From the NCBI RefSeq assembly GCF_014762705.1, contig NZ_JABURL010000031.1:1-64000 (forward strand): a DNA stretch of 64,000 bases, read 5' to 3'. Below, piece by piece: positions 38,329 to 46,935 of this stretch (its first letter is position 1; each line of letters begins with the position of its first letter). The DNA comes from Cyclobacterium sp. Lineage in GTDB: Bacteria > Bacteroidota > Bacteroidia > Cytophagales > Cyclobacteriaceae. The notes under the pieces are model-generated. The model saw only the letters and a program-made list of their open reading frames with translations, made no database searches and was not told the DNA's origin. The position numbers and the translations under genes were made by a program.

Positions 38329-38523
38329 TTATTCGCTTTCTTTCTCTTTTTTCTCGATCACATTTGCCGGATTCATCGGGTTTTTCCAAAGGTTCCAGAT
38401 CACCTGTGCGGCACGGTAGTGCCGGGCATCTCCGTATGCCAGATCGGTACCAAAGCGTTCGTTGATCACCTGCAGGTCTTCTTCCGATAATAATTTGCTG
38501 TAGTTGTCCATATTAAAATTCAT
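38329..38523 (-). CDS. Small phage protein, unknown
   Basis: About 64 residues from the start that overlaps the end of the RadC-like gene by 11 bp; ATG 38511 four codons later is the alternative. The sequence is acidic to neutral and helical (LLSEEDLQVINERFGTDL), with no membrane segment in the chosen form. Overlap with the RadC-like gene indicates a shared transcript. I do not recognise it. Confidence 0.6.
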   Translation of the reverse strand: MNFNMDNYSKLLSEEDLQVINERFGTDLAYGDARHYRAAQVIWNLWKNPMNPANVIEKKEKESE

Positions 38524-39061
38524 GATTTGAATTGCTAAGAAGATTATTATCAGCGAATGAGTAATACCCATTAGCCGTGATGATCAGGTGATCAATTAAT
38601 TCCACGTCAAATAGATCCAGCATCTTTTGTGTATTCCAGGTCATATGCCGATCACCTTTGCTTGGTTTTAACTGACCGGATGGATGATTGTGGGCAATTA
38701 TCACCGAGCTGGCCATGGTCTTACAAACAATGGTGCCCAATAGCTTATTATCTATCAGGCATTTGCTTGAAGTGCCGGAACCCATTAGCCGCCAACACAA
38801 TACTTCATTCGCTCTATTTAAAAACAAAGCGTAGATTTTTTCCTGAATGTGCATGCTCTCAGGATCCCAAATCTGCTGAAAAATGGTATTAGCGGTCTGG
38901 CTACCCGTGACTTTGAAATTATTTTTAGGCGGCTGGTAGGTGACATGAGCTTCTGATACCGTCCACTTGCTGATCATCTTCTGGAGCATCTGATCTGCAT
39001 AGGATGTATATTTTTTTGAGCTGGTGATTTCTTTCTCTTCTGTTTTTGCTACTTTTGTCAT
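38513..39061 (-). CDS. RadC-like JAB/MPN-domain protein
   Basis: A 182-residue protein with the complete JAMM metal motif HNHPSGQLKPSKGD (H-x-H-x7-S-x2-D) characteristic of RadC/YkfG proteins. These are common next to mobile elements in Bacteroidota; a DNA repair role for RadC is doubtful and its biochemical activity is unproven. It is shorter than chromosomal RadC because the helix-hairpin-helix N-terminus is absent. Confidence 0.88.
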   Translation of the reverse strand: MTKVAKTEEKEITSSKKYTSYADQMLQKMISKWTVSEAHVTYQPPKNNFKVTGSQTANTIFQQIWDPESMHIQEKIYALFLNRANEVLCWRLMGSGTSSKCLIDNKLLGTIVCKTMASSVIIAHNHPSGQLKPSKGDRHMTWNTQKMLDLFDVELIDHLIITANGYYSFADNNLLSNSNHEF

Positions 39062-39136
39062 GATCGTAACGCGATTAAAAGGTTAAACTTTTGTTTGATC
39101 TTGGCCCGGTAGTTCCTGCTACCGGGTTTTTTTGTA

Positions 39137-39925
39137 TCAATTCTGTGATACTTTAAATTCTGAATACCTGATGGCACGGGCATACTGCCGCTGCTCCCTT
39201 TCCAGATCGCCTACATCCTTCATCAGTTTGAAATAATCTTCTTTTTCGATCAGTATCTTATTAAAGGATTCTTCTTTTTTCCGGATCGTTTCCTGGATAG
39301 TGTCCTTTTCTTTCATGAGGCGTACCAGTTCCCTTCCCAGCTGCTCGGGCTGGTCAAAGAGTGGATTCTCTGCTGTGTACTCGGTGAGAGATTTGATCTG
39401 GTGATTTACTGTCGCTCTTTCGGATAGTAATGACTGTAGGTTTTTTCTGCGGCTGTCTCCCAGAATCACATTGCGAAGGCGATTTCTCTTTTTTCGAAGT
39501 CGGTCCAGGTCTTTCTGGATACGTGGCATATTTACTACAGCCTCCCGGACTAGTTCGGGATTGTTACCGAAGATGATCTCTCGTACTGTCTTCAATATCC
39601 ATACGTGAAATTGTGGACTTAACCACATAGCAAAAGCAAGAGCCAGGTCTTCACACATAAAGGTACCTCCATGCTGACCTTCTTTGGTAGTCAAAATTTG
39701 ATTTTCAACTACACCAGATTTGGTGTAGTTGAATTCAGTGTTTTGATCATCTTGCATCGCCTTAATAAGAGCTTTAGTCCCTTTTGATCTCAAAAATTTC
39801 TCGGGTCTTTTGCCCACTCCAAATGGTCGTGCCATTTCCGTTGCGTTTACCATCAGGTCCCCTCTGAATAAATCAAAGGCTATTTCTTGATCCTGAAATT
39901 TTTCTAAAATGGTTTCATTTTTCAT
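39137..39925 (-). CDS. KilA-N domain protein (phage regulator/antirepressor type)
   Basis: A 262-residue DNA-binding protein. Residues 15-120 match a KilA-N domain (LMVNATEMARPFG, then GGTFMCEDLALAFAMWLSPQF and a HVWILKTVREI ending). The remainder is long coiled-coil helices (about 130-245). KilA-N proteins act as phage regulators or antirepressors. It is divergent from the small gene at 40032 and has its own consensus promoter at 39953-39983. A 13-bp hairpin is embedded in the coding sequence. Confidence 0.85.
   Translation of the reverse strand: MKNETILEKFQDQEIAFDLFRGDLMVNATEMARPFGVGKRPEKFLRSKGTKALIKAMQDDQNTEFNYTKSGVVENQILTTKEGQHGGTFMCEDLALAFAMWLSPQFHVWILKTVREIIFGNNPELVREAVVNMPRIQKDLDRLRKKRNRLRNVILGDSRRKNLQSLLSERATVNHQIKSLTEYTAENPLFDQPEQLGRELVRLMKEKDTIQETIRKKEESFNKILIEKEDYFKLMKDVGDLEREQRQYARAIRYSEFKVSQN
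39704..39733. promoter_or_regulatory. 13-bp perfect hairpin inside the KilA-N gene
   Basis: TTCAACTACACCA-GATT-TGGTGTAGTTGAA is a perfect inverted repeat with a 4-nt loop. It is coding (F-N-Y-T-K-S-G-V-V). It could be an mRNA hairpin or an intragenic operator; ACTAC/GTAGT words recur in the divergent promoter region. Confidence 0.4.
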
Positions 39926-39952
39926 TTTACAATTAATTGTTGTTGTCCGCTA

Positions 39953-39983
39953 CAAACATAAATAAACTATTGTTAATTACAAA
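39953..39983 (-). promoter_or_regulatory. Promoter of the KilA-N gene, with operator-like repeats
   Basis: On the - strand TTTG (39983-39980), a 19-bp spacer and TATGTTTG (39960-39953) fit the Bacteroidota promoter consensus, 27 bp before the start codon. TACAAAC occurs twice (39951-39957 and 39978-39984), and AAACTAC (39981-39987) is inverted as GTAGTTT (40019-40025). These may be binding sites for one of the two divergent DNA-binding proteins. Confidence 0.6.
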
Positions 39984-40031
39984 CTACTACAGTTTATTTT
40001 TTTTAATTGTTTTTTGTTGTAGTTTTGAATC

Positions 40032-40193
40032 ATGATAAAACTAACGATTGCGATCAGCGAGGAAGCCCACGCCGAGCTTTTAAAGATTCAGTTGGCTAAG
40101 AGGCTAAAGGATAAGAAAAAAACCTCCTTGGCTGAAATAGCCGCAGAGGTTTTACATAGTTGTGTTGTCAAAAAAGAAAACCCCGACCAGTAG
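40032..40193 (+). CDS. Small ribbon-helix-helix-like regulator, 53 aa
   Basis: A 53-codon gene starting MIKLTIAISEEAHAELLK. The initial beta-strand followed by EEAHAELLKIQ and a second helix (TSLAEIAAEVLHSC) is the layout of Arc/CopG ribbon-helix-helix proteins. TAGTTTTG at 40020-40027 fits a -7 box but is only 4 bp from the ATG, which would imply a leaderless or nearly leaderless message. A terminator overlaps the stop codon. It is divergent from the KilA-N gene. Confidence 0.65.
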   Translation: MIKLTIAISEEAHAELLKIQLAKRLKDKKKTSLAEIAAEVLHSCVVKKENPDQ

Positions 40194-40206
40194 GCCGGGG
40201 TTTTTT
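40178..40206 (+). terminator. Intrinsic terminator of the small regulator
   Basis: AAACCCCG / CGGGGTTT stem (40178-40185 with 40196-40203) with the gene's stop codon in the loop, followed by a TTTTTT run. Confidence 0.75.
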
Positions 40207-40227
40207 AAAGATTTTTTTAGCAGGGCT

Positions 40228-41148
40228 TTAGTTGAATGATATTAGCTTTCCATTTTTAAAATAAAGGTACTGATTGCCGTACACCCACTGGTCACCGTAA
40301 CTTGCCCTATTGATTTTGTCAGGTTCTCCCCAAGAAACAATTGCCATTTCTTCCGTAAATCCAACTTTTATTTTCCCCTCTAGGATGGTATTCCAGTTGC
40401 CATCACCAAATTTTTTCCTGTAGCTTTCAGCTTGCTGTTTTGTTAAAACTTTATCTGATCTTAGGTCCATTAGCATTAATGATGAAAGAAATTTATGCCC
40501 CTCCTCAGTTTCAAAAACAAGGGAAGGCTGATAGTTTCTTTCATCGATCGTAAGGTCAAGGCATTTAACATATTCTCCTTTTTTCATGATTATTTCATCG
40601 CCATTATTAATATCTGTATACTTCTCATCAAAAGATCTAGTAAGAAACTCCTTTCCAACGTAAAATTGTTTTTGCTTTTCAAAATAACCAACAACAAGAA
40701 ATGGGAAACTGGATGAATATCTTGTACTGTATTTATAAAATAAAACTTCATCTGTTCCGTCAATTTTTATTTTTAGAAATGCATCTGAACTGAAAGATGA
40801 ACTTGGGTCCTCAAATACATCAATTACCGAAAAATACCTTCCCTGTAATACCTGGTATTTAGAATTATAGCTATCACAACACGCATAAATATTTGATTCA
40901 TCAGTTGATCTTTTATTCATATCAAAAATAAACCCATCGTAACCATACTTTTGAAGATCCTCTGATTTTGGGAGTAAAAATAAGCTCTGGCCTTTGTACT
41001 TTTTATAATCTTCTCCCAAAAAGTTACTAAGGCTGTCATAAAGTTCGGGTTCAGTTTTTTTTGCCTCAGCAACCCTTGTTGTCGTTATTTGGCAGAAACC
41101 CAAATTGGAAAAAATCAGAAACAACGAAAGCGAAATTGTTCTTTTCAT
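40228..41148 (-). CDS. Secreted prophage cargo protein of unknown function
   Basis: A 306-residue exported protein (signal peptide ending near LGFCQITT). The middle is beta-rich and unrecognised. The last 45 residues (EEMAIVSWGEPDKINR, QWVYGNQYLYFKNG) resemble the short SmpA/BamE-like repeat that many Bacteroidota surface proteins use as a C-terminal tail. The gene is AT-rich compared with the tail genes and has no phage-structural role that I can see, so it is probably lysogenic cargo. Confidence 0.65.
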   Translation of the reverse strand: MKRTISLSLFLIFSNLGFCQITTTRVAEAKKTEPELYDSLSNFLGEDYKKYKGQSLFLLPKSEDLQKYGYDGFIFDMNKRSTDESNIYACCDSYNSKYQVLQGRYFSVIDVFEDPSSSFSSDAFLKIKIDGTDEVLFYKYSTRYSSSFPFLVVGYFEKQKQFYVGKEFLTRSFDEKYTDINNGDEIIMKKGEYVKCLDLTIDERNYQPSLVFETEEGHKFLSSLMLMDLRSDKVLTKQQAESYRKKFGDGNWNTILEGKIKVGFTEEMAIVSWGEPDKINRASYGDQWVYGNQYLYFKNGKLISFN

Positions 41149-41294
41149 GAGATAAAAGGTTGTTTCCTGAAAAATAAAAAATAATTATCAACTAAAAAAG
41201 TGATACTCCTTGATTATCACCTATTCGGGCGAAACACATGGATAGGTTTAGCCAACGCTTACCTTGGTAAGGTAAAAATCAGTTCTCTATTTTT

Positions 41295-41423
41295 TCATTC
41301 CCTAGGGTACCTCTTAACTAAATTCCTTCCCAGGTACCCAATAAAAAGAATCACGGCAATCCCTGCCACTGTTTTGAGAATTTCGAGAATCTGGTTCCAG
41401 TCTATTTGATCAGGAAGTTGCAT
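41295..41423 (-). CDS. Small single-span membrane protein, 42 aa
   Basis: ORF starting MQLPDQIDWNQILEILK with one membrane helix (VAGIAVILFIGYL) and a positively charged end (RNLVKRYPRE), so it would sit N-out or as a typical small membrane peptide. It is upstream of, and co-directional with, the 40228-41148 gene. No family recognised; the charge and helix layout make it more plausible than the antiparallel ORF at 41200-41409. Confidence 0.5.
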   Translation of the reverse strand: MQLPDQIDWNQILEILKTVAGIAVILFIGYLGRNLVKRYPRE

Positions 41424-41832
41424 CGGGATACTATATGTTCGAAATTAATATCAATAATAAATAGGATATCTATGATTATCAACCAATTCGATTCTTAAAC
41501 AAATTCAATTTCTCTGATTTTTTTATTTTTTCCTGCTAACCAACGCTTGAATAAATTAGTTAATATTTTTTTGATTTCCATTTAATTCTGTAGATTTAAT
41601 TCATCATAGACTAAAACTTTTAAAATATGATACTTTTAGAATTAAATCATAAGATTACTAGAAATACCCTTTATTTCGTTCGTAGCGATATGCCCTTCTC
41701 GGAGAAAGAGGCCTTCCTGCAAATTCCTTCTTAAAATCACGTTTACACCTCATTGCTCTATTTCCTAGCAGACCCATTTATAGTATATGGTGTACATCAT
41801 CCGTTCATTTTCCCATTAATTCAACTCATTCT
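41424..41832. other. 409-bp AT-rich leader region before the + strand cargo pair
   Basis: Very AT-rich DNA with no firm gene. A 35-codon + strand ORF at 41627-41734 (MILLELNHKITRNTLYF...) could be a leader peptide or a remnant; I give it low weight. No consensus TAnnTTTG promoter is visible just before 41833. Confidence 0.4.
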
Positions 41833-42771
41833 ATGAAAATTCATGACCTTTACCTTTCGATGTATGTTTTTCAAATTAAAAAACACAATACTGCCGATGA
41901 CAAGACGATAAGCTCAAATGATTTTATGGCACTTGCGTATCCAGATTTCGACAACCCATTTCTGGAAGGATTCACACAGGAATTGGTAAGCAGTCTTGAA
42001 GAAAAAGCCTATAAGAGTAACAAAGGTACGCATGGCGGAATTTTAGAGGATAAGAAGATCCGGGGACATATGAGAATGGTGGATATCATGATCAATGGTG
42101 GGATTACTGGTATTAAGCAGGTAGTAATTGACGAAAAAGGCGAAAAACGAGAGTTGAGCGAAAAAGAAATAGTTGGAATGAAATTTTATTTCAGAGTATG
42201 GCTACCAACAAATGGCAACTTAGGCTACGTTTTTGTTCAGTCTTATAATACGCTTTCGATTAAAGATCTCGTTCAGGACATCGTAGAATCTATTTTGAAA
42301 AAGCATGGTCATCGATTTTCGGGAGGAAGGATGCTTAATACTACAACAAAAAAAAGGCAAAAAGACTTTCTAAAAAAGGCATCATTAAAACACATCGTCG
42401 TATTGTCAAATAAGAATGCCAATAGCACGAGCTTTGCCAATGCTGGTTTGCTCGAGTTGACATTAAAGAATGTATCCATTCACGGAGACGACAAATTAGA
42501 CTTTGATGAAATTAAAAAAATATCAAAAGCGCACGGTATTCTCTTAAAAGGGAAAAACTTTGTCTTAAAGGGTAAATATGAACTGCCCCATGGAAAGAAA
42601 AAAGAAATAAAAACAGTACCTTTAAGTGAAAGCCAAGACAACATAAAAGTGGTGCCAAACGTAAAAATTCCAAATTATTGCATTGGCGAAGACAATTATC
42701 CTAATATCGACGAGATGATAAAATTCGTTGATAATGAGATTGATCAGATAAAAAGGGAATTGAAGAAATAA
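41833..42771 (+). CDS. Uncharacterised prophage cargo protein A (312 aa)
   Basis: A soluble protein with no signal peptide or membrane helix. The N-terminal 170 residues look alpha/beta (HDLYLSMYVFQIKKHN, a GHMRMVDIMINGGITGIKQ strand pair, FYFRVWLPTNGNLGYVFVQ), followed by a Lys-rich helical middle and a charged C-terminal helix. The layout recalls sensor-like proteins in abortive-infection loci, but I cannot place it in a family. It is on the strand opposite to the phage tail operon, is AT-rich, and lies 4 bp before a membrane-protein gene, so the two form an operon. Confidence 0.75.
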   Translation: MKIHDLYLSMYVFQIKKHNTADDKTISSNDFMALAYPDFDNPFLEGFTQELVSSLEEKAYKSNKGTHGGILEDKKIRGHMRMVDIMINGGITGIKQVVIDEKGEKRELSEKEIVGMKFYFRVWLPTNGNLGYVFVQSYNTLSIKDLVQDIVESILKKHGHRFSGGRMLNTTTKKRQKDFLKKASLKHIVVLSNKNANSTSFANAGLLELTLKNVSIHGDDKLDFDEIKKISKAHGILLKGKNFVLKGKYELPHGKKKEIKTVPLSESQDNIKVVPNVKIPNYCIGEDNYPNIDEMIKFVDNEIDQIKRELKK

Positions 42772-42775
42772 GAAA

Positions 42776-43321
42776 ATGTTAGACATAGATGTCGTCCGAA
42801 AAATCATCAAAAATGCTGTGGTAAGTATCAAGCAGGATAGTGATGGTGAAATCATAGAAAAAACCTGGCAGCGGATCATTTTTTATTTGCTTTTTTACAT
42901 TTTACCTATTTTGCTGGCAATTGTTGTTTGGATAAATAACATTTATTTAACCGACATGGAGGGATATTTGGGAACAGGTATAGCCATTTTCACTGGACTA
43001 TTTTTTTCCCTTCTACTGACAATCGGCAGTAAAATCAAAGCAGAAAAAGAAAATGTGAATGTAGATCAATTTGCCTTAGAAAAATACAAAAATAACATGC
43101 GGCAAATTTCCCATATTGTACTATACGTAATTCTTCTGGGAATATTTATTTTCATTATTATGCTAGCAAATTCAATTTTTACGATTGAATATTCGAATGT
43201 ACTTGCAAAGTTATTGACATCTATCGCAATATTCTTATTAGTTCAGTTTATTGTCGCCCTATTTTTTATCCTTCAGCGATTTTACTTTTTAGTTTTTGAT
43301 GAAATTAATAATATCCTTTAA
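42776..43321 (+). CDS. Uncharacterised four-helix membrane protein B (181 aa)
   Basis: An inner-membrane protein with four predicted spans at about residues 34-53, 61-82, 111-133 and 142-167. A charged cytosolic N-terminus (about 33 residues) and a charged loop (KIKAEKENVNVDQFALEKYKN is the central part) lie between spans 2 and 3. It is coupled to cargo protein A. Small membrane proteins paired with a cytosolic partner are a common plan for membrane-disrupting defence effectors; that role is inference here. Confidence 0.75.
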   Translation: MLDIDVVRKIIKNAVVSIKQDSDGEIIEKTWQRIIFYLLFYILPILLAIVVWINNIYLTDMEGYLGTGIAIFTGLFFSLLLTIGSKIKAEKENVNVDQFALEKYKNNMRQISHIVLYVILLGIFIFIIMLANSIFTIEYSNVLAKLLTSIAIFLLVQFIVALFFILQRFYFLVFDEINNIL

Positions 43322-43329
43322 AGATCAAC

Positions 43330-43386
43330 TCATCTTGCGAACACCAACGGGTTAAAAGGCTTCGGCGGATCAGGAGGGTTTTTCAT
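43330..43386 (-). CDS. Tiny proline-rich ORF, 18 codons
   Basis: Reads MKNPPDPPKPFNPLVFAR and starts at an ATGA overlap with the stop of the 29-codon ORF upstream. The overlap and the position just downstream of the tape-measure gene support expression, but length makes chance possible. Confidence 0.35.
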   Translation of the reverse strand: MKNPPDPPKPFNPLVFAR

Positions 43387-43472
43387 CCTGGGGACTCCAA
43401 ATTCCGACTTACAACGAGAACAAACGCGCTGGCTATTAATCCTATGGCCAAAAAAGAAGCAATAAAAACCAT
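43383..43472 (-). CDS. Tiny membrane-peptide ORF, 29 codons
   Basis: One hydrophobic helix (VFIASFLAIGLIASAFVLVV) followed by SRNLESPG. It starts 30 bp after the tape-measure stop, in the same direction, and overlaps the next ORF by ATGA. Could be a small membrane or lysis-accessory peptide; unproven. Confidence 0.4.
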   Translation of the reverse strand: MVFIASFLAIGLIASAFVLVVSRNLESPG

Positions 43473-43502
43473 ACGCTACTGGTTTTAACTTAGTAAGTTT
43501 TT

Positions 43503-46500
43503 TCATTTTTTATATCTATTTTCTAGACTATTAAACTGATCTTCAAACTCTTTGAATGCAAAATAATCCCATTTACCGGTCACCTGCATCCTTTTGGGAA
43601 AGTTTTCGATACCCTCAGCTATCCTCCGAAGCAGATCCTTGACCTCAGTGTCGGAATACATCGAGGGGGTAGCCGATGATGTTGGTTTTGTGGTAGTCGT
43701 GGTTGCTTCCCCTCCCCTGTAGAATCCTCTGACCTTTTCCTGACGAATCGCCTCGATGGCGGGCATTACGTCCGCTACAAAAGGATGGCTACGGATAAAA
43801 GAGGGGATGACGTATTCGTCTTTGTGCACGTATCCGGCAAAGTCGCCATAGCGGTCACCGTAGCCCAGGCTGCCCCGGCCGGTATCGCCTCCCATATAGT
43901 AGGAGGATACGGGGGCGGTGACTCTGCGGGGTGTGCGCTTTTCTTCGCCAGAACTACTGTTCCATTCCGGAACATTGCTTTCGGCCAGGGCTTGTTTGGC
44001 TTTGCCGATGGCTCCCAGTACGGTGGCTCCCATGGCGGCAATATAGCCTGCAAAGACAAATGGGGCCGCTGGACCGGTACCTGCGGATGCTTCGGCGGCA
44101 AGTGGAACGATCCTTCCCAATGAGGCAGCTGTATCTGCAGCGATCTGGGCTCCTACCAAAAGCTTCTGAAATGTGGTAAGCTCTCCGGACTTATTTCCTA
44201 CAAAGTCGATGACTCCTCCCAGTGCCTGTCCCAGGCTTTGGGCGATCATGACTTTGGCTTCGGCGATTTCCCTGCTTTGGTTAACCTCCTGCTGGTTGTA
44301 TTTGGTCTGGAGGTCTTGTAATTCCCGGCGTCTGGCTTCTTCGATGCCTACGGAATCCAAACCAAACTTACGGGCCAGGGCAAGCAGCTCATCATAGTGC
44401 TGGTTTACTTTGAGCTTGGCCAGCTCCCTTTCTTCCAAAGTGGCTTCGGTGATCTGCTGCTCGGCAGCTGACCGGGCTTCTTTTTCCTTTTCGGTCCACT
44501 TGCTGCGGATATCGGCCAGCTCTGCGGTACGCAACTCTTCGAGTTGTTTGGCTTTTTCGACAAACTCCTCCTCGGTGATGGTCTTATTGGTGAGGTGCTG
44601 GACGAGTTCTTCCTCCAGGGTAGCGTAGCGATCCCAAACCTGTTCGAGTTCGCGCTGCTGGTCTTCCATCCCGGACAGTTCGTACTGGCGGGTAAGGTCC
44701 CGGATCTTTTGCTGGTAGGCTTCCCACTGGGCGGCCATCTGGTCCAGCTTCTTTTTGGCAGCTTCCGGATCACCGGGTACGCCGGTGGTATCCGGAGCTT
44801 CAATCACCGGGGAATCGGGATTTTCCGGATCGGTGCCGGGAAGCACCGGGCTGGATTTTTCCATATTGAGACCTAGCCGCTCCATGAGTTCATTCCGGGC
44901 GGTGAGCAGGGCGTTGTTTTCGCCTTCGAGCGAAGTGAGGGATTCCATCTGTGCCCGGTAGGTGGCAACATCGTCCAGCAATTGGCGGGAATCGCTTGAT
45001 GCCGGATTGACTAAATCCCAAAAACTGATATTTTTCCCGGCCTCGTTGGCCAGTTTGATGGCAGCTTCTTCCATGCTGATCCCTTCCTGGATTGTAAGAT
45101 TATTCCGTTCCGCTACCTTCGTCATCTGTTCAAGTATGCTCTTTTCTGTTTGGAGAGCTTGATATTTTTTATCAGCAACCTTTTGTCCTTGCTCCTTTAT
45201 TTCTTCGTCTCGTTCCTGAAGGATGATAGAGTTTATGAGTTGGTCGTTTACTTCACGGATAGATTTGGTCAGGTCAGCGTTAGATATTGTGTTTTCATCG
45301 ATCTGGCCGAGGTAATCGGGGTATTGCTTTTTGAGTTCGCGGATCAGTTCGATACGCTTGCCGCTGTCTTCGTTGGTGGTGATGATTTGGGTGTGGAGCT
45401 TCATCAGCTCGATTCGCTCGGCTTCCAGTGTCTCGGAGACCGGCACGGCGATCCAATCCGCAAAGCGGGAGATCATCCGGTCCATGCCCGACATGATGGT
45501 GCTATTGACAAAGAGCCCGGCGAGCCACTTTTGCACCTTGGCCAGGTTGGCGGCCATGTTTTCATTGATAATCGAATATTCTTTATTAATAGAAGTCCCA
45601 TCGAGAAAGGCTTTGTTTGCTATCTCTTGCTGTTCACGCACTTTTTGGATGTTATTTGCAAGTATGCCGAGTACCCCGACTACTCGCCCACCGTCCTGGC
45701 CCAAGTCACCCATTGTACTCGCCAGTTCGGTGATACCTTCGGAATTGTCCTTCACCCCTTCCAGCATACGAAGAAAGGCCTCGTTGGCATCGGTATTCAT
45801 CAGCTCCACGAAATCCGCCACTTCCATTTTGGCGAATTTGGCGTACTGATCGGCATTTTTGGCCATGTCAATAAAGAGCTTGGACAGTGCCGTGGTGGAT
45901 ACCTCCGCCGTCTGGCCCAGGCTATCCAGTGTAGCTCCCAGGCCAAGTACATTCTCGATGGAGATGCCCGCCAGAGGAGCGATACCGCCCAGGCGCTTGG
46001 TAAATTCCACCATATAGCCTTCATTGGCGGTGGATGCCATGCCCAGTTCGTTGATGGCAGAGCCTACTTTTAGCAGCGCTTCCTCGATACCGTAAACCTG
46101 CTTGACGTTAAAAGTATCGGTGAGTTTACCCAGCTCCCGCATGACCGTCTCCGGATCACCCAGTGCATCGCCTAGGGCCACGTTGATCTTATCCGCTGCC
46201 CGGACGAAACCCTCGATGTCCTTTACTCCCGTGATACCCAGGCGACCTGCGATCTCTGCCAGGCCGAGGAGTTCGGAGCGGGGTGTCCGGGTGTTGAAGG
46301 CTTTGAGTCTTTTATTGAGTGTGTCGATCTCCGCACCGGTGAGGCCGGTGGTCTTCTGTACGTCTGCCAGGGCATCGGAGAGCCGGGCGGATCCTTCTAT
46401 CATGGATTGGATCTGGGTAAAGAAAGCCGTGGCACCCAGTGCGGAAATGGCCAGAATGCCAAACTGCTTTAGCTGCCGGCCCATATCTGCCCAGAAACCT

Positions 46501-46874
46501 TTGGTGCCATTCAGCTCCGCTCTCTGGCTTCGCAGTTCGCGGTTGACGTCATTGAGTTCGGCTTTGAGTCGCTTATAATCGGCGGTGCCTTTGGTGGCGG
46601 TGGTGCTGATCTCCCGGCGCAGGTCGCGCTGGTAGCGGCTGAGCTGGGTCATGGTCATACCGGAGAGGCCGAGTTCCTTGCGCAGGCCGCTGATCTGTCC
46701 CTTGACTTCCTTCAGACGCTTGCTAGCATTGACATAGTCATCGGTGCCTTTTTTGGCATTCTTCATGTCGATGCCAAGTTCCTTGGCTTCCATTTCGAGT
46801 TTGCCGAGTTCGTTGATGGCTTGCTTGCCGTCTACCTGGAGGCGTACGCGGGATTCGTCTTCTTTACGGGCCAT
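43503..46874 (-). CDS. Phage tail tape measure protein
   Basis: A 1123-residue protein that sets tail length and may help DNA entry. It has long coiled-coil N- and middle regions, the TP901-type core (GSARLSDALADVQKTTGL, TAEVSTTALSKLF), hydrophobic segments near 145-165 and 930-985, and a Lys/Glu-rich helical zone (about 690-860). The ending FAGYVHKDEYVIPSF is typical of tape measures in Bacteroidota phages. Length implies a long-tailed (sipho- or myovirus) particle. Confidence 0.92.
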   Translation of the reverse strand: MARKEDESRVRLQVDGKQAINELGKLEMEAKELGIDMKNAKKGTDDYVNASKRLKEVKGQISGLRKELGLSGMTMTQLSRYQRDLRREISTTATKGTADYKRLKAELNDVNRELRSQRAELNGTKGFWADMGRQLKQFGILAISALGATAFFTQIQSMIEGSARLSDALADVQKTTGLTGAEIDTLNKRLKAFNTRTPRSELLGLAEIAGRLGITGVKDIEGFVRAADKINVALGDALGDPETVMRELGKLTDTFNVKQVYGIEEALLKVGSAINELGMASTANEGYMVEFTKRLGGIAPLAGISIENVLGLGATLDSLGQTAEVSTTALSKLFIDMAKNADQYAKFAKMEVADFVELMNTDANEAFLRMLEGVKDNSEGITELASTMGDLGQDGGRVVGVLGILANNIQKVREQQEIANKAFLDGTSINKEYSIINENMAANLAKVQKWLAGLFVNSTIMSGMDRMISRFADWIAVPVSETLEAERIELMKLHTQIITTNEDSGKRIELIRELKKQYPDYLGQIDENTISNADLTKSIREVNDQLINSIILQERDEEIKEQGQKVADKKYQALQTEKSILEQMTKVAERNNLTIQEGISMEEAAIKLANEAGKNISFWDLVNPASSDSRQLLDDVATYRAQMESLTSLEGENNALLTARNELMERLGLNMEKSSPVLPGTDPENPDSPVIEAPDTTGVPGDPEAAKKKLDQMAAQWEAYQQKIRDLTRQYELSGMEDQQRELEQVWDRYATLEEELVQHLTNKTITEEEFVEKAKQLEELRTAELADIRSKWTEKEKEARSAAEQQITEATLEERELAKLKVNQHYDELLALARKFGLDSVGIEEARRRELQDLQTKYNQQEVNQSREIAEAKVMIAQSLGQALGGVIDFVGNKSGELTTFQKLLVGAQIAADTAASLGRIVPLAAEASAGTGPAAPFVFAGYIAAMGATVLGAIGKAKQALAESNVPEWNSSSGEEKRTPRRVTAPVSSYYMGGDTGRGSLGYGDRYGDFAGYVHKDEYVIPSFIRSHPFVADVMPAIEAIRQEKVRGFYRGGEATTTTTKPTSSATPSMYSDTEVKDLLRRIAEGIENFPKRMQVTGKWDYFAFKEFEDQFNSLENRYKK

Positions 46875-46935
46875 GTTTTCGCGGTGGTGTTAGGCGAAAA
46901 TGGCGTGATTAGGGGGATGGGTGTGGGACAGCCTT

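Noticed and set aside
41200-41409. 69-codon + strand ORF
   Set aside because: Antiparallel to the better 42-residue membrane protein ORF; the composition looks like the complement of a membrane helix.
41627-41734. 35-codon ORF before the cargo pair as a confident gene
   Set aside because: Too short and without promoter, overlap or conservation evidence; mentioned only as a possible leader.
45150-46073. 307-codon + strand ORF inside the tape-measure gene
   Set aside because: Shadow of the tape measure; the - strand frame has clear family motifs and coiled coil.
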